DNA of 64,000 nucleotides from Paramecium tetraurelia (GCF_000165425.1 NW_001799627.1:270205-334204), one strand, 5' to 3'. Counted from the stretch's first letter, positions 47,851 through 59,317 are shown. The notes: generated by a model from the sequence alone, not told the origin. Numbers and translations are program-made.

Positions 47851-48541
47851 ATGTAATAAATAATAAATTTATGTTTATTTAATTTATCATCCTTATAACA
47901 ATCTCTTAAGAATTTAATTTTTGATTAAATTCAGCTAAGGTTTATAACTTAGGCATTTAATATAAAAGAATAAGTTTCTGTGTTAACAAGAAATAGAGAG
48001 AATTTATCATTAAGAAGATTTCTAAACATCTTCAAAAAATAAGTAAACAAATAAACACACATAATAGAATTCAAGTTATTAATTACTTTATATTATATCA
48101 CGATGGAGAAAGCAATTAAGATTGAAAGAATAAACTACCGCCAATAGATAAACAATTGAGAACAAACAAAAAATGAAAACGCAAAATGAAATTGAGAAAG
48201 GATGTTGTGACTCCATAGTCAAATTTAGAAAATTTGACCAGTGAAAAGCAATAGGGGATTGGACTAATTCAAATTATGAAAATATTCGAATAAAAGTTAA
48301 TTACTCTAAAGATAAACTAATTTCATTCCTTTTTATTGGTATATTTTAATAATGGGTTTTCTTATTATTAGATTTGTTGGGGGATAGTTCTAGTTAATAT
48401 TAATTATTATCAATTACTATTTAAAGCGAGAAGGTTTAATCATAGGTGAAGCTTGAAAAGTAGTTTATTATTGAGTTTAATGAAGTCCAATATTCGGGAT
48501 AGAATCAACACTATCAGTTTTTCCATTAAATAGAGGTGAAT
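47851..48541. other. Intergenic region between convergent genes
   Basis: 690 bp between two facing stop codons, unusually long for convergent genes here. A plus-strand frame from an ATG near 48187 (MKLRKDVVTPQSNLENLTSE) is open for about 80 codons and could be a small gene, but its second half looks non-coding and no start context supports it. Nothing else was recognised. Confidence 0.35.
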
Positions 48542-50055
48542 TCATTTACAAAGAGTTCTAGGAATCAATAATTTTTTATTATTTAAGTTGTTTTGTTGCC
48601 AACACTCCAGGAGATGATTATGGAGAGTTAATTAATTAATTCCTTCTGAAGGCATCAAATTTTGCAGATCTTTTATAAAAAAAACTTAATACTCCTCATT
48701 TAATGCATTCATTCTTGAACATAAATCACTTTCTTCCCCTTCATCTATAAAATCATTCTAATTGTCTTCAAGCATCAATTAATTAGTTTCTTATAGAAAT
48801 GGATGCTACAAACATTAAGAAGAAGTTATCCTTTTTTAAGGGTCCTTTTCAAGCATTCTTCTCAAAAGATCAATAGCAGTATTAGGAGCATTTTGTAATT
48901 ACTTTATTGAAAAATCAACATTAGCTTCTCTATTTTATTTAACAACTGTTGCATAACTCTTACCAGGAAATGGTGGTTTACCTGTTAATAATAAGTAAAA
49001 TACAAGGCCTAGACTATAGATATCACAAACTGAACTATAGTGACCTTTCATATCTTTCATATTGATGACTTCTGGGGCAACATAGCCTGGTGTTCCACAT
49101 CTGCAATATAAATAAACAGGCTCGTTTACAGATGTAGCTAAACCAAAATCTGCCACTACAACTGAATCCATTTTTCTATTATTTTGATAAATTAAATACT
49201 TTGATTATTTAAATAAAATATTTTCTAATTTCAAATCTCTATGCATGATTTCTTTCTGATGCATATGGCACAATCCTTATAGGATACCTACTAAAATCTA
49301 TTGTATTTATTTGGTAGAAAGAATAACTTTTTCCTTGATCAAATCGTAGAGTGAGCCCCCTTACAACAGTTCTAATCCCACATATAAAGAGTTGTTTGTT
49401 TCGTATATTTCATGCATTCTCATAAGATGATTATGATTTAATTTTCTCATGATTGATAATTCATTTACAATAGCTTATTTCCCATTTTCTTCAGCATAGG
49501 CAGCTTATTTGCAAAAAGCTTTGATCGCCATTTAAACACCGTCTTCTATTCTTTCCACCAAATAAACCTAAAGATTTGAATATAATAAATACAGATGCAA
49601 AATTACCCTTTCCAATTTTTTTGAAGACTCTAAAAAGTTAATGAAATTGCCATTAATTTATTCTTGATTGAAAAAATTCTCTCCATTAAATTATTAATTT
49701 TTCGTTTCCTTATAATTTGTAGGTAGGAAGTTCTCCTTGACCAGATTCCCTCATCAAATTCAATCCAATTATTTGGCCCAAAGAGTCATCATCTTCGTCT
49801 TTTTTTTGAACAGGTGTTCTAATTATTTCAAATTTGGTCTCAAAATCAAGTTTGAGATATTTGCACGGAGGTTAATCTGGTTTCTGGTGTAATAGATTAA
49901 TACTTAAATACTTTTGCAAGTAGAATGTAATGATCATAACCATATAAGATTCTAGCTTTATTTTTTTTCAATTTAATAAATTCAGATTTTAAGATAGATT
50001 TGTCATTTCTCTATCTTATTTCATTAGGAATTTAGATCCAAAGTTTTTAATTCAT
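48542..50055 (-). CDS. PH-like domain plus Ser/Thr protein kinase
   Basis: Three exons (28-nt intron at 49884-49911 and one of 25 nt) give 486 aa. Residues 1-85 form a PH-like module common in Paramecium CAMK-type kinases (YGYDHYILLAKKPDQPPCKY). The kinase domain spans about 130-400: IGKGNFASVYLVE, MAIKAF with the catalytic Lys, MHRDLKLEN, ADFGLAT, CGTPGYVAPEV, and DIYSLGLVFYLLLTGKPPF. All catalytic residues are present. The C-terminal 85 residues are acidic then polar; no EF hands are visible, so it is not a CDPK. The substrate is unknown. It lies 30 bp downstream of the FHA-BRCT gene on the same strand. Confidence 0.85.
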
Positions 50056-50085
50056 GATAAAAATATTAAATTATAACAAATTTAA

Positions 50086-51069
50086 TCAAACTCTTTAAAA
50101 CAAGATCATTTATAAAAGTTGTTCTATTTCCAACCCTCCGGCTTCACCATTGTTTACTATTTTGATTGAATTTTCTCCATTTCCAATAGATCCTCCTCCT
50201 GCCTCTATCAATTAAATAATTTCTTCATTTTTAAGATTTGATTTCAAATCCTGGCTCAAATTAAACTACTTATTTAGGAAAATTGATTGTGACAATGAAG
50301 TTTCAATGGAATTCAAGATACTTAAATTATTTTTTTTCAAAACGTAAAGATAGGGATTCTAAATTTGCATTGTGGAGAGACAATCTTTAATCCACTAAGA
50401 ATTGACAATCATTTTCCCTTCATTGATCGCTAAAAGGAGATTAAAAGTTCTCTTGAATGTTTCCATAACCAAAATGTTATATTATTCTATATCAACATAA
50501 ATGCCCATTTTTAATAATTTAAGGAGGTCATCATTGCAAACTGCAAAGTTAGAAAATTTGATTCTGTATTCTCCATTCAATTATTTAATCTAATGATGAA
50601 TGATGATTTATACATAATTTTAAACTAATAAATAATGTTTAGGTTAGGTTTTGGATTTCTATGAGTTTGTGAGGGGTTAGTCATTTGATTCATTCTAAAT
50701 CTTCTTGTTGATTGATGGTTCTATAATTGTTAGATTTGGTTTGTTTTGTTTGATGAGATTGATTTTGATGCTTTTGGGTTTCACATATTCAAAGGTTAAG
50801 GTTTGTTCTTGTACGATGATATGTTTTTGACCTGTTGTCAAATCTAATTCATATTCCTTATCTATCCTTAATAGTTGAGCATCTCCTTGGCCATTAATTC
50901 TATGAATATTTATGATTGGTTGAATCCATAAAATATTTGAATCGTAGTTCAATTTAAAACATTCAGGCAATGGAACTTGAATATTACATTATTCAGTATT
51001 TCCAATGATTGAAATACCAGTTTTAACCTTATACTTTTTATCGAAGGCCTTCATAATTATTGGTTTCAT
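50086..51069 (-). CDS. FHA-BRCT protein, candidate nibrin (NBS1)
   Basis: An intronless gene of 327 aa. Residues 1-100 resemble an FHA domain (GISIIGNTEQCNIQVP, then LDLTTGQKHIIVQEQTLTFE), although the usual phospho-threonine contacts (Arg, Ser-x-x-His) are not evident. Residues about 160-225 look like a first BRCT with the diagnostic end KMIVNSQWIKDCL; the preceding YNILVMETFKRTFNLLLAI fits the nibrin pattern THLVM...K. A second BRCT-like part follows, with LIEAGGGSI. The order FHA-BRCT-BRCT is typical of NBS1, the partner of MRE11-RAD50 in double-strand break repair. The long C-terminal MRE11-binding tail of NBS1 is missing, so the identity is tentative. Confidence 0.5.
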
Positions 51070-51108
51070 ATTATATAAATATTAATTTACTTAATTTAAT
51101 CCCATAAG

Positions 51109-51856
51109 ATGTTAGGAGGTCTTTATGGTTTGAATTTTAAGTAACATTCGTATCTTTTCATGTGTTTAATAATACCTTCGCTAATTACAGGATTAGGGCT
51201 GTTTTATATAGATGAGGCATTGACTACTTTGTGTGTTTTGTAATTTTTCTATGTTGTGATACCTGCTATTTATATAAAATTTTTAAGCAAGGAAGGGGAA
51301 TTAAGGGGTACTTAGATTAATAGAATATAGCATATCTCATAAATGAATTGGAAGGAAGATAGGAATAGATAAAGAGAGGGCTTTCCCTATTTAGAAGTGC
51401 ATTTGGAATGGTTTTATTATCGTTAATTTTCACATATTATTGGGAAGAAGAGATCATGGATTATTTGAAGATTCCTCTGTTGGAACACCCTGCATATATT
51501 GGAGCATTTATGTTGGTATTGATAATATGCAATCCATTTTTGGAGGAATGGTATTGGTAATGAATTCCATTTAATAAAGGCGGTTGTTTTTGATGAAAAC
51601 GTATAAGGAGAGTGAGAACTACAGGTCCTTAATTCATCTATTCTACACATTGTTCCATTTCATAATGTTATTGAAGATATTTAAATCAGATTGGGAATTC
51701 GCTATTGGGTTTTCAACATATTTTATGTCAATCGGAGGATCCTTCGAGCATATCCGAGAAAAGTATGGATTCATTACTTGTCTGATGGCTCACTATGGGA
51801 TGACCCTGGCAGCCTCGCTAGCTTTATTAGTTGTATATAAATCACAATTGTAATGA
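51109..51856 (+). CDS. CPBP/Rce1-type intramembrane protease
   Basis: Three exons (two 23-nt introns) encode 233 aa, mostly membrane helices. The signature glutamates and arginine of the CAAX-protease and bacteriocin-processing (Abi/CPBP) family appear as EEWYWR near residue 140, split by the second intron. The later conserved histidines appear as LFHF and HYGMT. In Rce1 this glutamate-dependent active site trims the last three residues from prenylated CAAX proteins in the ER membrane. The protein is shorter than typical Rce1, and the second motif is not perfect, so it may be another CPBP protein. Its stop is 13 bp before the capping-protein start. Confidence 0.65.
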
Positions 51857-51869
51857 TTATTAATTAATA

Positions 51870-52799
51870 ATGGAATCGAAAGAAAAAATCGTCTCTTGCT
51901 TGAACATCCTAAAAAGGTTGCCTCCAACTCAGATCCAGAAGAATGCCGCAGCACTAGCCTCGCTGATCCCAGATTATGCCGAAGAGTTATACTAGAAAAT
52001 AGATAAGCCTTTAGGTAATGAGATTGATGAAAAATTTAGATATTGGATAAGACGAGAAAGGGAATCAATTTATATAATCTGAATTCAACAGGGATGGAGA
52101 TTCATTTAGATCTTACCTTACAAATTCATATTATCCTGCAATTGATGATGCAGTTTATCCATCAGAAGCATTGCGTAAATTAGAAATCAAGGCCAATGCT
52201 GTCTTCGATGAATACAGGAGATTGTACTTATATGATATATGTAAAGATATTATGAAGGAGGATTGTCGTCATGCTACTTTTGGGATAAAGAGGATGGTGG
52301 ATTTGCAACAGCCTGGTTGATAAGGAAAAATGTAGAAAAAAGTAAGGGAATTGAGGATGGGTCTTGGAGTTCGATTAATGTGATTGATATTAAGACAGAC
52401 GGGAAATCTAAGTGGACCTACAAGATAACTACATCGGTTGTTTTGGAAATGAATATCATCGAAAACCAAGATGTTGGCAAATTCAATATAACAGGCACAT
52501 TAACCAAATAAGTACTCATCATTATTGATTTTTTAGAAAGAGGAATCCTTTGAGGCTCCAGCAGGTAATAAGGATTTAGATTTGTTCCACATTATGAAAA
52601 TCGGGACTTTGGTGGAAGATGTGGAGAGCTATCTCCGTTCTTAATTGGATAGTGTTTATTTCGGGAAAACCAAAGATGTAATGTGTTTAATTAAATATTT
52701 CAATAGATAGTATTCTAAACACGTTTCAGCGAGGGATAAAAGCATTTCCTTTAATAAAGATAGGAATTGGCAGGAGAGTTTAAATAGAAATATGGATGA
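51870..52799 (+). CDS. CAPZB: F-actin-capping protein subunit beta
   Basis: Five exons (introns of 25, 23, 25 and 29 nt) encode 275 aa, the normal length. With the alpha subunit it caps filament barbed ends. Conserved sequence runs throughout: ILKRLPPTQIQKN, FNRDGDSFRSYLTNSYYP, ALRKLEIKANAVFDEYRRLY, YEGGLSSCYFWDKEDGGFA, SVYFGKTKDIV and the C-terminal helix that acts as the actin-binding tentacle. Each intron lands exactly where the family alignment needs it, which makes this one of the firmest models in the window. It starts 13 bp after the protease gene and ends 17 bp before the next gene, all on the plus strand. Confidence 0.95.
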
Positions 52800-52816
52800 T
52801 ATAAATGAATTCAATA

Positions 52817-53542
52817 ATGAATTTTATTAAAAATAATATAAAACCATTTCTATTGACATCTGGAATATTTGGTATAACTGGCTATGGCTACTTGCAGTAC
52901 ACAGCATATCAAAATAAAAGGGAATTATAAATCAAAAAGGAGAACGAAGTAGAGTTCAAAGACAATACTCGTCCTCAAAATTAGTACTTTGGTTTAAGCT
53001 ACGGATTCAGGGCAGACCAAATTGTGTTGGATAGATTGGACTCTGGCGATTTGGTGTTTATGAAATTCGAATGCATGGAGTGTATTTCAGTAAGCGATAT
53101 AATCAAATGTCAATATTCTCAATTCACTAAACCATATCCTCATTATGATTCCTTGGGAATAATCTTTAGAGATAACAGAAATGTTTATGTGCTATACAAT
53201 CGATTTGGAGACATCGTAATAGAAGATTATGCTGAATTTTTATAAAATCCATTCTGGAATGAAATTACAATCAGAAAGATAATCACAAAAAATGAAATTC
53301 ACAAAACTCTTAAACCTCTCTTCTACAACGAAGATTATAAATAATAATTTGCCAATAAACCCTTCATTCCAATAGTACTCAGATCAACCGGTTTGATTGA
53401 TTAGAAGTACCAAGACAAATTAGATCAAGTGTATATTGAGGATTTAGATGTTGATGAATTCCCCTTTTTTATTGATGGAACTTCCCTGGGACCAAAAATT
53501 AATGTCAGAACTAAAAGAAACAAGGACCTGGATGCTAAGTGA
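52817..53542 (+). CDS. Membrane-anchored protein, possibly papain-like
   Basis: An intronless gene of 241 aa. The N-terminus has one hydrophobic helix at about 10-28 (LLTSGIFGITGYGYLQY). The middle reads LDSGDLVFMKFECMECIS, then YPHYDSLGIIFRDNRNVYVL, then FGDIVIEDYAEFL. The sequence GDLVF, followed some 45 residues later by a His before a LGII strand and then V.L, resembles permuted papain-like (YiiX/G6R type) enzymes, where that His and a later Cys are catalytic. No matching late Cys is obvious, so activity is doubtful. This is an eye-level resemblance. It starts 17 bp after the capping-protein stop. Confidence 0.6.
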
Positions 53543-53571
53543 AAACAATATAAATATATAAACATATCGAA

Positions 53572-54614
53572 TCAATACAATTCAGCTATAAAACTTAATT
53601 CTCCTTAGACGCTGTCTCTTTGTGAATTCACCGAATTTCTTGAGTCTACTTCCTCAGTATTTTGATTATTTTCATTAGATTATTCATGCTTCATTTCTAA
53701 CTCAACTGAGAAGGTCTTTGTGTTCTTTTAGCAGCAATAGAGAGAACAAGAATCCCTTACTTAAGGAGTGAACCCATAGCCTAGGTAATTGAAAAACCCC
53801 ATCAAACCAGATAGTGCCTTTGAGAGGTAGAGCAACCATATATATTATTATTATGCGATTTCCTCATAGGTTCTATTGAATGCTGTAAATATCCAACATA
53901 TTATCAATATCAATGGGTAAGATACCATTTTATAGATAAATTTGGTTTATTATTGTGATATTCCATATAATTTGCATATGATGTATACGTACACACTTGA
54001 GTTATAGAGGATGATCACAATTAATGGAATATAGAAATTGATGTATCTAATGATAGTGCTTCTCACAGGATTGGTAATCTAAGATTGGTATGACTTAATT
54101 ACATCTTCTTTGATCCAACAACTGATACCGGCGAATCCATAGTCATGAGTGAAGAATGGATAGATCGAAATAGAAAATGGGATACAAAATCCAACTAATA
54201 AGTAGCCGCAAACATTCAATGCCTGCTCGTTTTGATTCTTGATACATGACTAATATAAAATAAATGCTATGATGGCAGTCCATCTTTATAAATTTGACTC
54301 TGTACATTATTGATGACAATTAGGATGCATTAATGAGATACGCTTAAATTAGACATAATATAGGGTTCTCATTATTGAAATCTTCAGTTACCAATAGCAT
54401 ATTTGATAAGGCCAAGATTACATCAGAGATATTAAGATAGAGGACTATTCGAAATGCAAATGTTTGCAGTTCTTTAAATCTATTAATTTAACAATCCATA
54501 CTTGAAATACGTCAGGATCATCAAAGTCGCTCCTACTGCACTCAGAGTGTTGGTAATCAAGATGATTCTGATTAGAACTTCTTCAACATGATTGGTATAG
54601 TCATCCTAGGTCAT
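53572..54614 (-). CDS. GPCR-like seven-TM receptor
   Basis: Three exons (two 22-nt introns) encode 332 aa. After a short outside N-terminus come seven hydrophobic helices: RIILITNTLSAVGATLMILTY, FRIVLYLNISDVILALSNML, the third and fourth around CLIQAYLINAS and WTAIIAFILYQSC, then VCGYLLVGFCIPFSISI, INFYIPLIVIILYNSSVYVY and YPLILIICWIFTAFNR. The CWI before helix 5 and the polar ISDVILA in helix 2 recall cAMP-receptor/secretin-like GPCRs of protists. The C-terminal tail is Cys-rich then acidic and Ser-rich, suitable for phosphorylation. The ligand is unknown. It is convergent with the neighbouring gene, 29 bp between stops. Confidence 0.75.
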
Positions 54615-54692
54615 TGAAATTATTAATAAAAATAGATAAAAGGGGTTAGAGAATATATATAATACGTTTTTTAAAATATGTAAAATAACTAA

Positions 54693-54951
54693 TCAAGGAT
54701 CTAAGTAGCATTTTGTGTTTTTGCATTCCTTATTTACTCCTGCACATAGTTTTTAACATCTTTCTTGAGTCACTAACGATTATCGCAACTATGTTTAAGC
54801 ACATGAGTAGATGCATCCATTCACTTATTTATCACATTTAGCCTAGCATTCGGTCACCTTGGTTACAACACCTTTTGCTATTATATTTTTATATACCAAA
54901 AGCTCCTTGTGCAAGTAACACTAAAAATATGAAAATTAACTTTATATTCAT
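54693..54951 (-). CDS. Small secreted cysteine-rich protein
   Basis: Two exons (25-nt intron placed just after the signal peptide) encode 77 aa. The N-terminus is a clear signal peptide (MNIKLIFIFLVLLAQGAFG), cleaved probably at Gly or Ala around residue 17-19. The mature part of about 58 residues has eight cysteines: CQAKCDKQVNGCIYSC, then CQKLC, then CKNTKC, a spacing that suggests four disulfides. It could be a secretory-granule, surface or signalling peptide; pheromone-like or defensin-like roles are speculation. Its ATG lies 28 bp from the divergent RRS1 start, so both share one tiny promoter region. Confidence 0.7.
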
Positions 54952-54979
54952 TTTATTTATTATTTATTTAAGTCCTAAA

Positions 54980-55511
54980 ATGACCTCAAATATTAACATC
55001 CTATTTGATAAACCGAAGCTTACCCTAACAGCTTTGGAAAAAGTAGAACAATACGATTTTGACATCATTGCCGATAAAGTATCAGAGTAGCTCAAATATG
55101 TCTCCCAAAGATTGATTGAAGGTTAATAGGAAACAGATCTTCCCTACGACAAAGAAAATATTATTTTGCCAAGATAACAAACTTACATTTAGAAAGTAAA
55201 GGATAGTAAGTTTGCAAAAAAGAAAAAAAAGTATATTGTCCAGAATTTAAATTTAATAGTCGAATGGTTTGGGATGAAAATAAAAAGGATTGGGCCTTGA
55301 GAAAATTGAAAAAAAGAGATTCTGTAATACCCCCTATCATTGAGGCTACCAAGCAAGATGCCTATGAAGTAAAAGACTAATTTAATAGTAGGACGTCTTT
55401 AGAAAAAAGGAAATGGAGCATGAACTTAAGAAATCTTAGAAACAATTAAGGTCAGTGTAAAAAGATAGAAAGAAATAGAAGAAACTATAAACCATTAAGA
55501 AATAACTCTGA
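54980..55511 (+). CDS. RRS1: Ribosome biogenesis regulator RRS1
   Basis: Three exons (29- and 20-nt introns) encode 160 aa. RRS1 joins RPF2 to bring 5S RNP into the 60S precursor in the nucleolus. Family landmarks: NIILPRQQTYIQK (the LPRxKP region), FAKKKKKNRMVWDENKKDW across the first intron, and a basic coiled tail (KKEMEHELKKSQKQLRS). The protein is shorter than in yeast (about 200 aa). I chose MTSNINILF at 54980; an in-frame ATG at 54930 would overlap the divergent Cys-rich gene and adds a hydrophobic segment not expected in RRS1. Confidence 0.75.
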
Positions 55512-55784
55512 TTGTTTATAATATATCCAAACACTCATATTAATCATTTTAGAATAATGTCATAGAATAAATAAGTACTAGATATAGTTGGTATTCTTCA
55601 ATATATATATGTATTACGATTAGTTTGCACAAATATAGTGAATCAATCAATCGAAATGTTGTATTAAATGCAATTTAACTTGATATCAAGGCAGTTGTGA
55701 TTTGTTCTATCTACAATTATTCTTGTGATTGATTTTAAACGTTTATATGAGTCGTTTCATATTAATTATAATTATAATTTCTTA

Positions 55785-56069
55785 ATGCTCAGCGTCTTAG
55801 GAACCTTTTTTTGTTTGCTGTGTGGATCTCGCAAGGAAAGAAAACTAGTATTGCTGACAATACAAGACCAAAATCACAATATGTATTACATTAAAGCTAA
55901 ACCCAATATGAAAATAGAGGAGGTAAAATCAAAATGTGGTATTGAATCAGAGAGATCTTCATTATTTCTTGAAAAAACATTGTTAGATGACGATGCAAAG
56001 TTACAGGAGTATGAGATCACTTCGGATACTCATTTAACATTACTTTTGCATGAAGAAATCGAATCATGA
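55785..56069 (+). CDS. Small ubiquitin-like-domain protein
   Basis: An intronless gene of 94 aa. After a hydrophobic, Cys-containing start (MLSVLGTFFCLLCGS) the rest forms a ubiquitin-like fold: KLVLLTIQDQNHNMYYIKA, KIEEVKSKCGI, FLEKTLLDDDAKLQEYEI, and THLTLLL. There is no C-terminal Gly-Gly, so it is not expected to be conjugated. The N-terminal segment may be a membrane anchor. An in-frame ATG at 55725 would add 20 residues. The next gene could start 4 nt before this stop (ATGA overlap at 56066), but a start at 56117 looks better. Confidence 0.65.
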   Translation: MLSVLGTFFCLLCGSRKERKLVLLTIQDQNHNMYYIKAKPNMKIEEVKSKCGIESERSSLFLEKTLLDDDAKLQEYEITSDTHLTLLLHEEIES

Positions 56070-56116
56070 GATCAGTTAATTTCATTGTTTCATTATCATT
56101 TATTAATATATTTATT

Positions 56117-56596
56117 ATGATTAAAAATAATAACAATAATGCTCTTCGTTCACAAACACCCTTTATGAGTGAAAATCATCCACTGAATCCTTATGGCAAC
56201 AACTTCATAGATCACCCATATGAATCAAAAATATTTTATAAATTTAATTCAGTCAAGCAGTATGTCCATTTGGAAGAAGATGACTAATTCAGAATCTCAA
56301 AATATTCTGCCTACTTTGCCTTTGGTTTAGGAGGGACATTAATAGGTGCAGTCGGTGGATTTCATTTGCTTTTAAAATATGTTTTCAAACCACATTACAC
56401 TAACTCGTTTGAACATCTCAACCATTATAAGCATTTATATTTAGGATTGTTGGTCGCTTCAAGTGTTACTTTTATGTATACATATTTGACCACTTTATAC
56501 ATCAACAATGTTTCGAGACCCTTACTATACAAGTATCTAGACGAAGCCAAGAAGAATGGATTCCAAGATTACGAGATTAGTTTCAAACAATAATGA
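56117..56596 (+). CDS. Two-TM protein of unknown function
   Basis: An intronless gene of 159 aa. The polar N-terminal 60 residues are Asn/Pro/His-rich. Two membrane helices follow near 64-85 (AYFAFGLGGTLIGAVGGFHLLL) and 106-127 (LGLLVASSVTFMYTYLTTLY), then a short charged tail. The glycine zipper in the first helix (GLGGTLIGAVGG) suggests tight helix packing, as in small mitochondrial or organelle membrane proteins. No family was recognised. Confidence 0.6.
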
Positions 56597-56851
56597 TAGA
56601 GTATTATATATATAAATGTTTATAATTGAATTCAGAACATTAATAATATTATTTTGTTTATCTAAAAACTCAAGCAAAGAGTAATGTGGTTGTCTTGGTA
56701 CTATTGTGAATGTGTTTGTGTTTTATTTGTTTCTGAAACTAATAGAAAAATAAAAAATGTATATTTTATGGTACTGGATAGAGATTAAAAAAATTGAATT
56801 ATTAAATGGATATAAATTTTCAATTAAACTTCAATTAATTTCTTTAAATTA

Positions 56852-57458
56852 ATGGGATTGTGTAATTCTAAAAGTACAAAATAATCTTAAACCTACTCCA
56901 AATAATCAACCACATAATGTATTACTCCAATCATACACAAAAAAACAAACATTAAGAAGTACAAAAAAATTACATTCTGTGATGTCGATACTTAATAAAA
57001 ACCAGCACTATCAGAACCAAAAAGTCCCTCTCCACCACCAAAACTTTGCTATTCTAGTAGCAATCGAAGTTTTAATAAAGATATTTAATTTGGACAATTG
57101 AGAACACCAAAAGAAAAGTATAATTAAGTTGCTTTAGTATTACAAAGCAAATAAACGCTCTTTGGGAAAACTATTAGATTTTCAAACTCAGTAAAGAGGG
57201 GATAAAGAGTGTTTTAATGACTATGACAATAATTACAAGATATTAACATATAATGATACCTCTTTTATATAAAACACAACCAGATACAAATAAATTTTAA
57301 ATTCTTGCCTTTTTATTAATGACCCGAATTTTGTGACATCATCTTACAGTTCAGTATGCAATAAGAGTAGAGAGTAAGACCTTTATATTAATTAAAGTTA
57401 ATAATATTTAATGAGTTCATCAATATTACACTGTGATCAAGAAAGACTTGTCAATTGA
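56852..57458 (+). CDS. Putatively N-myristoylated basic protein
   Basis: Two exons joined by a 19-nt intron (less certain because it is so short) encode 195 aa. The start MGLCNSKS fits an N-myristoylation signal (Gly2, Ser6) with a Cys that could be palmitoylated. The rest is polar, Ser/Lys/Gln-rich and probably disordered, with SEPKSPSPPPK in the middle. No family was recognised. Its last 22 bp overlap the 3' end of the convergent MATE gene. Confidence 0.55.
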
Positions 57459-59263
57459 TCAACAATTACTATTTTTTATCGTTTTGTTGGTTCAGTTTCC
57501 TAGAGACTATATTGCATCCCTTCATTATCTGATCCTCTTAGTCTAATTTGATTTGCTATCAACTTTTAATAATTATTTTCGGATGAAGCTTATTCATATT
57601 AATTTTATTTATTATTGTTCTAAATTTTTATAATTATATCCTTACTTTAGTTTATTTGATCTTCTTGCCCTTCTTTACTTTCGTATCGTTGTCTATCTAA
57701 ACCTTGTTCAAAGAATCATTCAGATTTTGCATCGCATGTTATTTTTCAATCCTTAAGCAAATTTGTTAACTCATTTTGTCCCAGTTAGTGGTAAAAGTCA
57801 AAATGATATACAAAACAGCCAAAAGAGCATTTACTAAGCTAAACGATAGCCATATGCCATAAATCTTCAGGCCTAAACCAAAATCACAGGCAAAATATAG
57901 AAACAATGGTATTCCAATTAAATAGTATACTAACAGTGTAGAATATGTCACAAAGTCTTTCCTATCAATACCTTTAAGAATCCCAGTCAAAGTCCCTTGT
58001 AAACCATCAATAACAAAAAAGCCAAATACGAAAATAGGGTATACCTCCAACATTATGTCATTGATCTCTTTTCTCCCTGCAGAATAAAAGTCAACCCATT
58101 GCTCCTTGATGAAAGTCAATGTAACCATAAAGATGGTAGTGAATCCAACAAATAAAATCATACCAACCAAGGAGTAGCGTTTGGCCCTTTTGATATTCTG
58201 GGAACCCATTTCATTGCCCACAAAAGTCATCAAGGCCAAAGATAAGGACATGGGAAATCTGTAATAAAATGTTGATGTGTTTGAGAGAGCCATTTAGGCA
58301 TATAATTCATCAGACCCGAATCCAACAGCGATGAAGCTTAGGAGAAAGAATACAAAAAAGTCAGCATAGATATGTGCAATAATAGGGAATGACTCTTTCA
58401 GAAAGCTTTTAAAGATCTTCTTCTATCTCTTGAATGAAAATTTGAATCTGTAATTGGAGAATACTTTTTTTCGATATTTAGTACAAACGATTACCAAGAT
58501 ACAAAGTATTAGGTTAAGGGCTTCGGTGCAAATGATGGCTAAACCTGCTCCTGGGACTCCTCCACCTACATTTAGATAGTCTATGAATAATTCACACCAG
58601 AAAATATGGATGATGGCTGTAAATAGTTGGATGTACATGAAGACAGCAAAGATCTAGTTTAAAAAGGTCTCACTATACTTTATTGGATATCAAGAAACTT
58701 TTGATGCATTCATAAAGAATGGCAAAGAGAGTTGAGGGCAGCAAGTAATACAAATAGAGCTAGGAGGCATCAGAAGTGGCTTCTCTATCTTCTTCATTAA
58801 TCGTTAATGCTATGATGGGTTTGATCAATATGAGAATAACTATGAAAATGTGATGAGGACATACCTGAGAAGGGGATGAAGTATAGTAAATGTGTGAGGG
58901 TAGTTAATGTAAAATATGTTTAAGCTAACTTAGGTTTGTTTGCTCCCAAGGCCTGAGCAGAATGCACATTCAATGATTAATTGGTTCCTAAATCACTTTG
59001 GATGATGAATTACCAAAAGCCATTGGAATTAGCAGCACATTTACTATTGTATAAGCAAATCCTAGTCCAGCCACAGAGTAACGATCGTTGTGTTGTGCGA
59101 TGTAATGCAAACTGATACCAAATACGACATCTAGACAAACATATCCAATGACAGTGTAAAAGGTTGAGAACAATAAATCTGTAAATACATTGGTTGTATT
59201 TTTGCTTGGAGCTTGATTTGGATTGTCTTTGCTTATGATAGAAGATCCATGAGGTTGGCTCAT
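57437..59263 (-). CDS. MATE-family multidrug/cation efflux protein
   Basis: Five exons (introns of 26, 25, 25 and 26 nt) encode 574 aa. The first helix region is YTVIGYVCLDVVFGISLHYI. After it come VAGLGFAYTIVNVLLIPMAFG and SLNVHSAQALGA, the MATE signature of the first half. The second half shows LALMTFVGNEMGSQNIKRAKR, equivalent to the conserved A.S.RVGNxLGAG.P..A motif. Twelve helices are likely. MATE proteins export drugs or organic cations using Na+ or H+ gradients. A polar Gln/Asn/Lys-rich C-terminal tail of about 120 residues is unusual for the family. It is divergent from the kinase gene, 54 bp apart. Confidence 0.9.
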
Positions 59264-59317
59264 TTTTAATTAAAATCTAATCCAAAATACTTAATAATAA
59301 TTAAATTTGAAACTTTA

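Noticed and set aside
54930-54979. Upstream start for RRS1 giving a hydrophobic N-terminus
   Set aside because: It would overlap the signal-peptide exon of the divergent gene; the hydrophobicity is the antisense image of that signal peptide.
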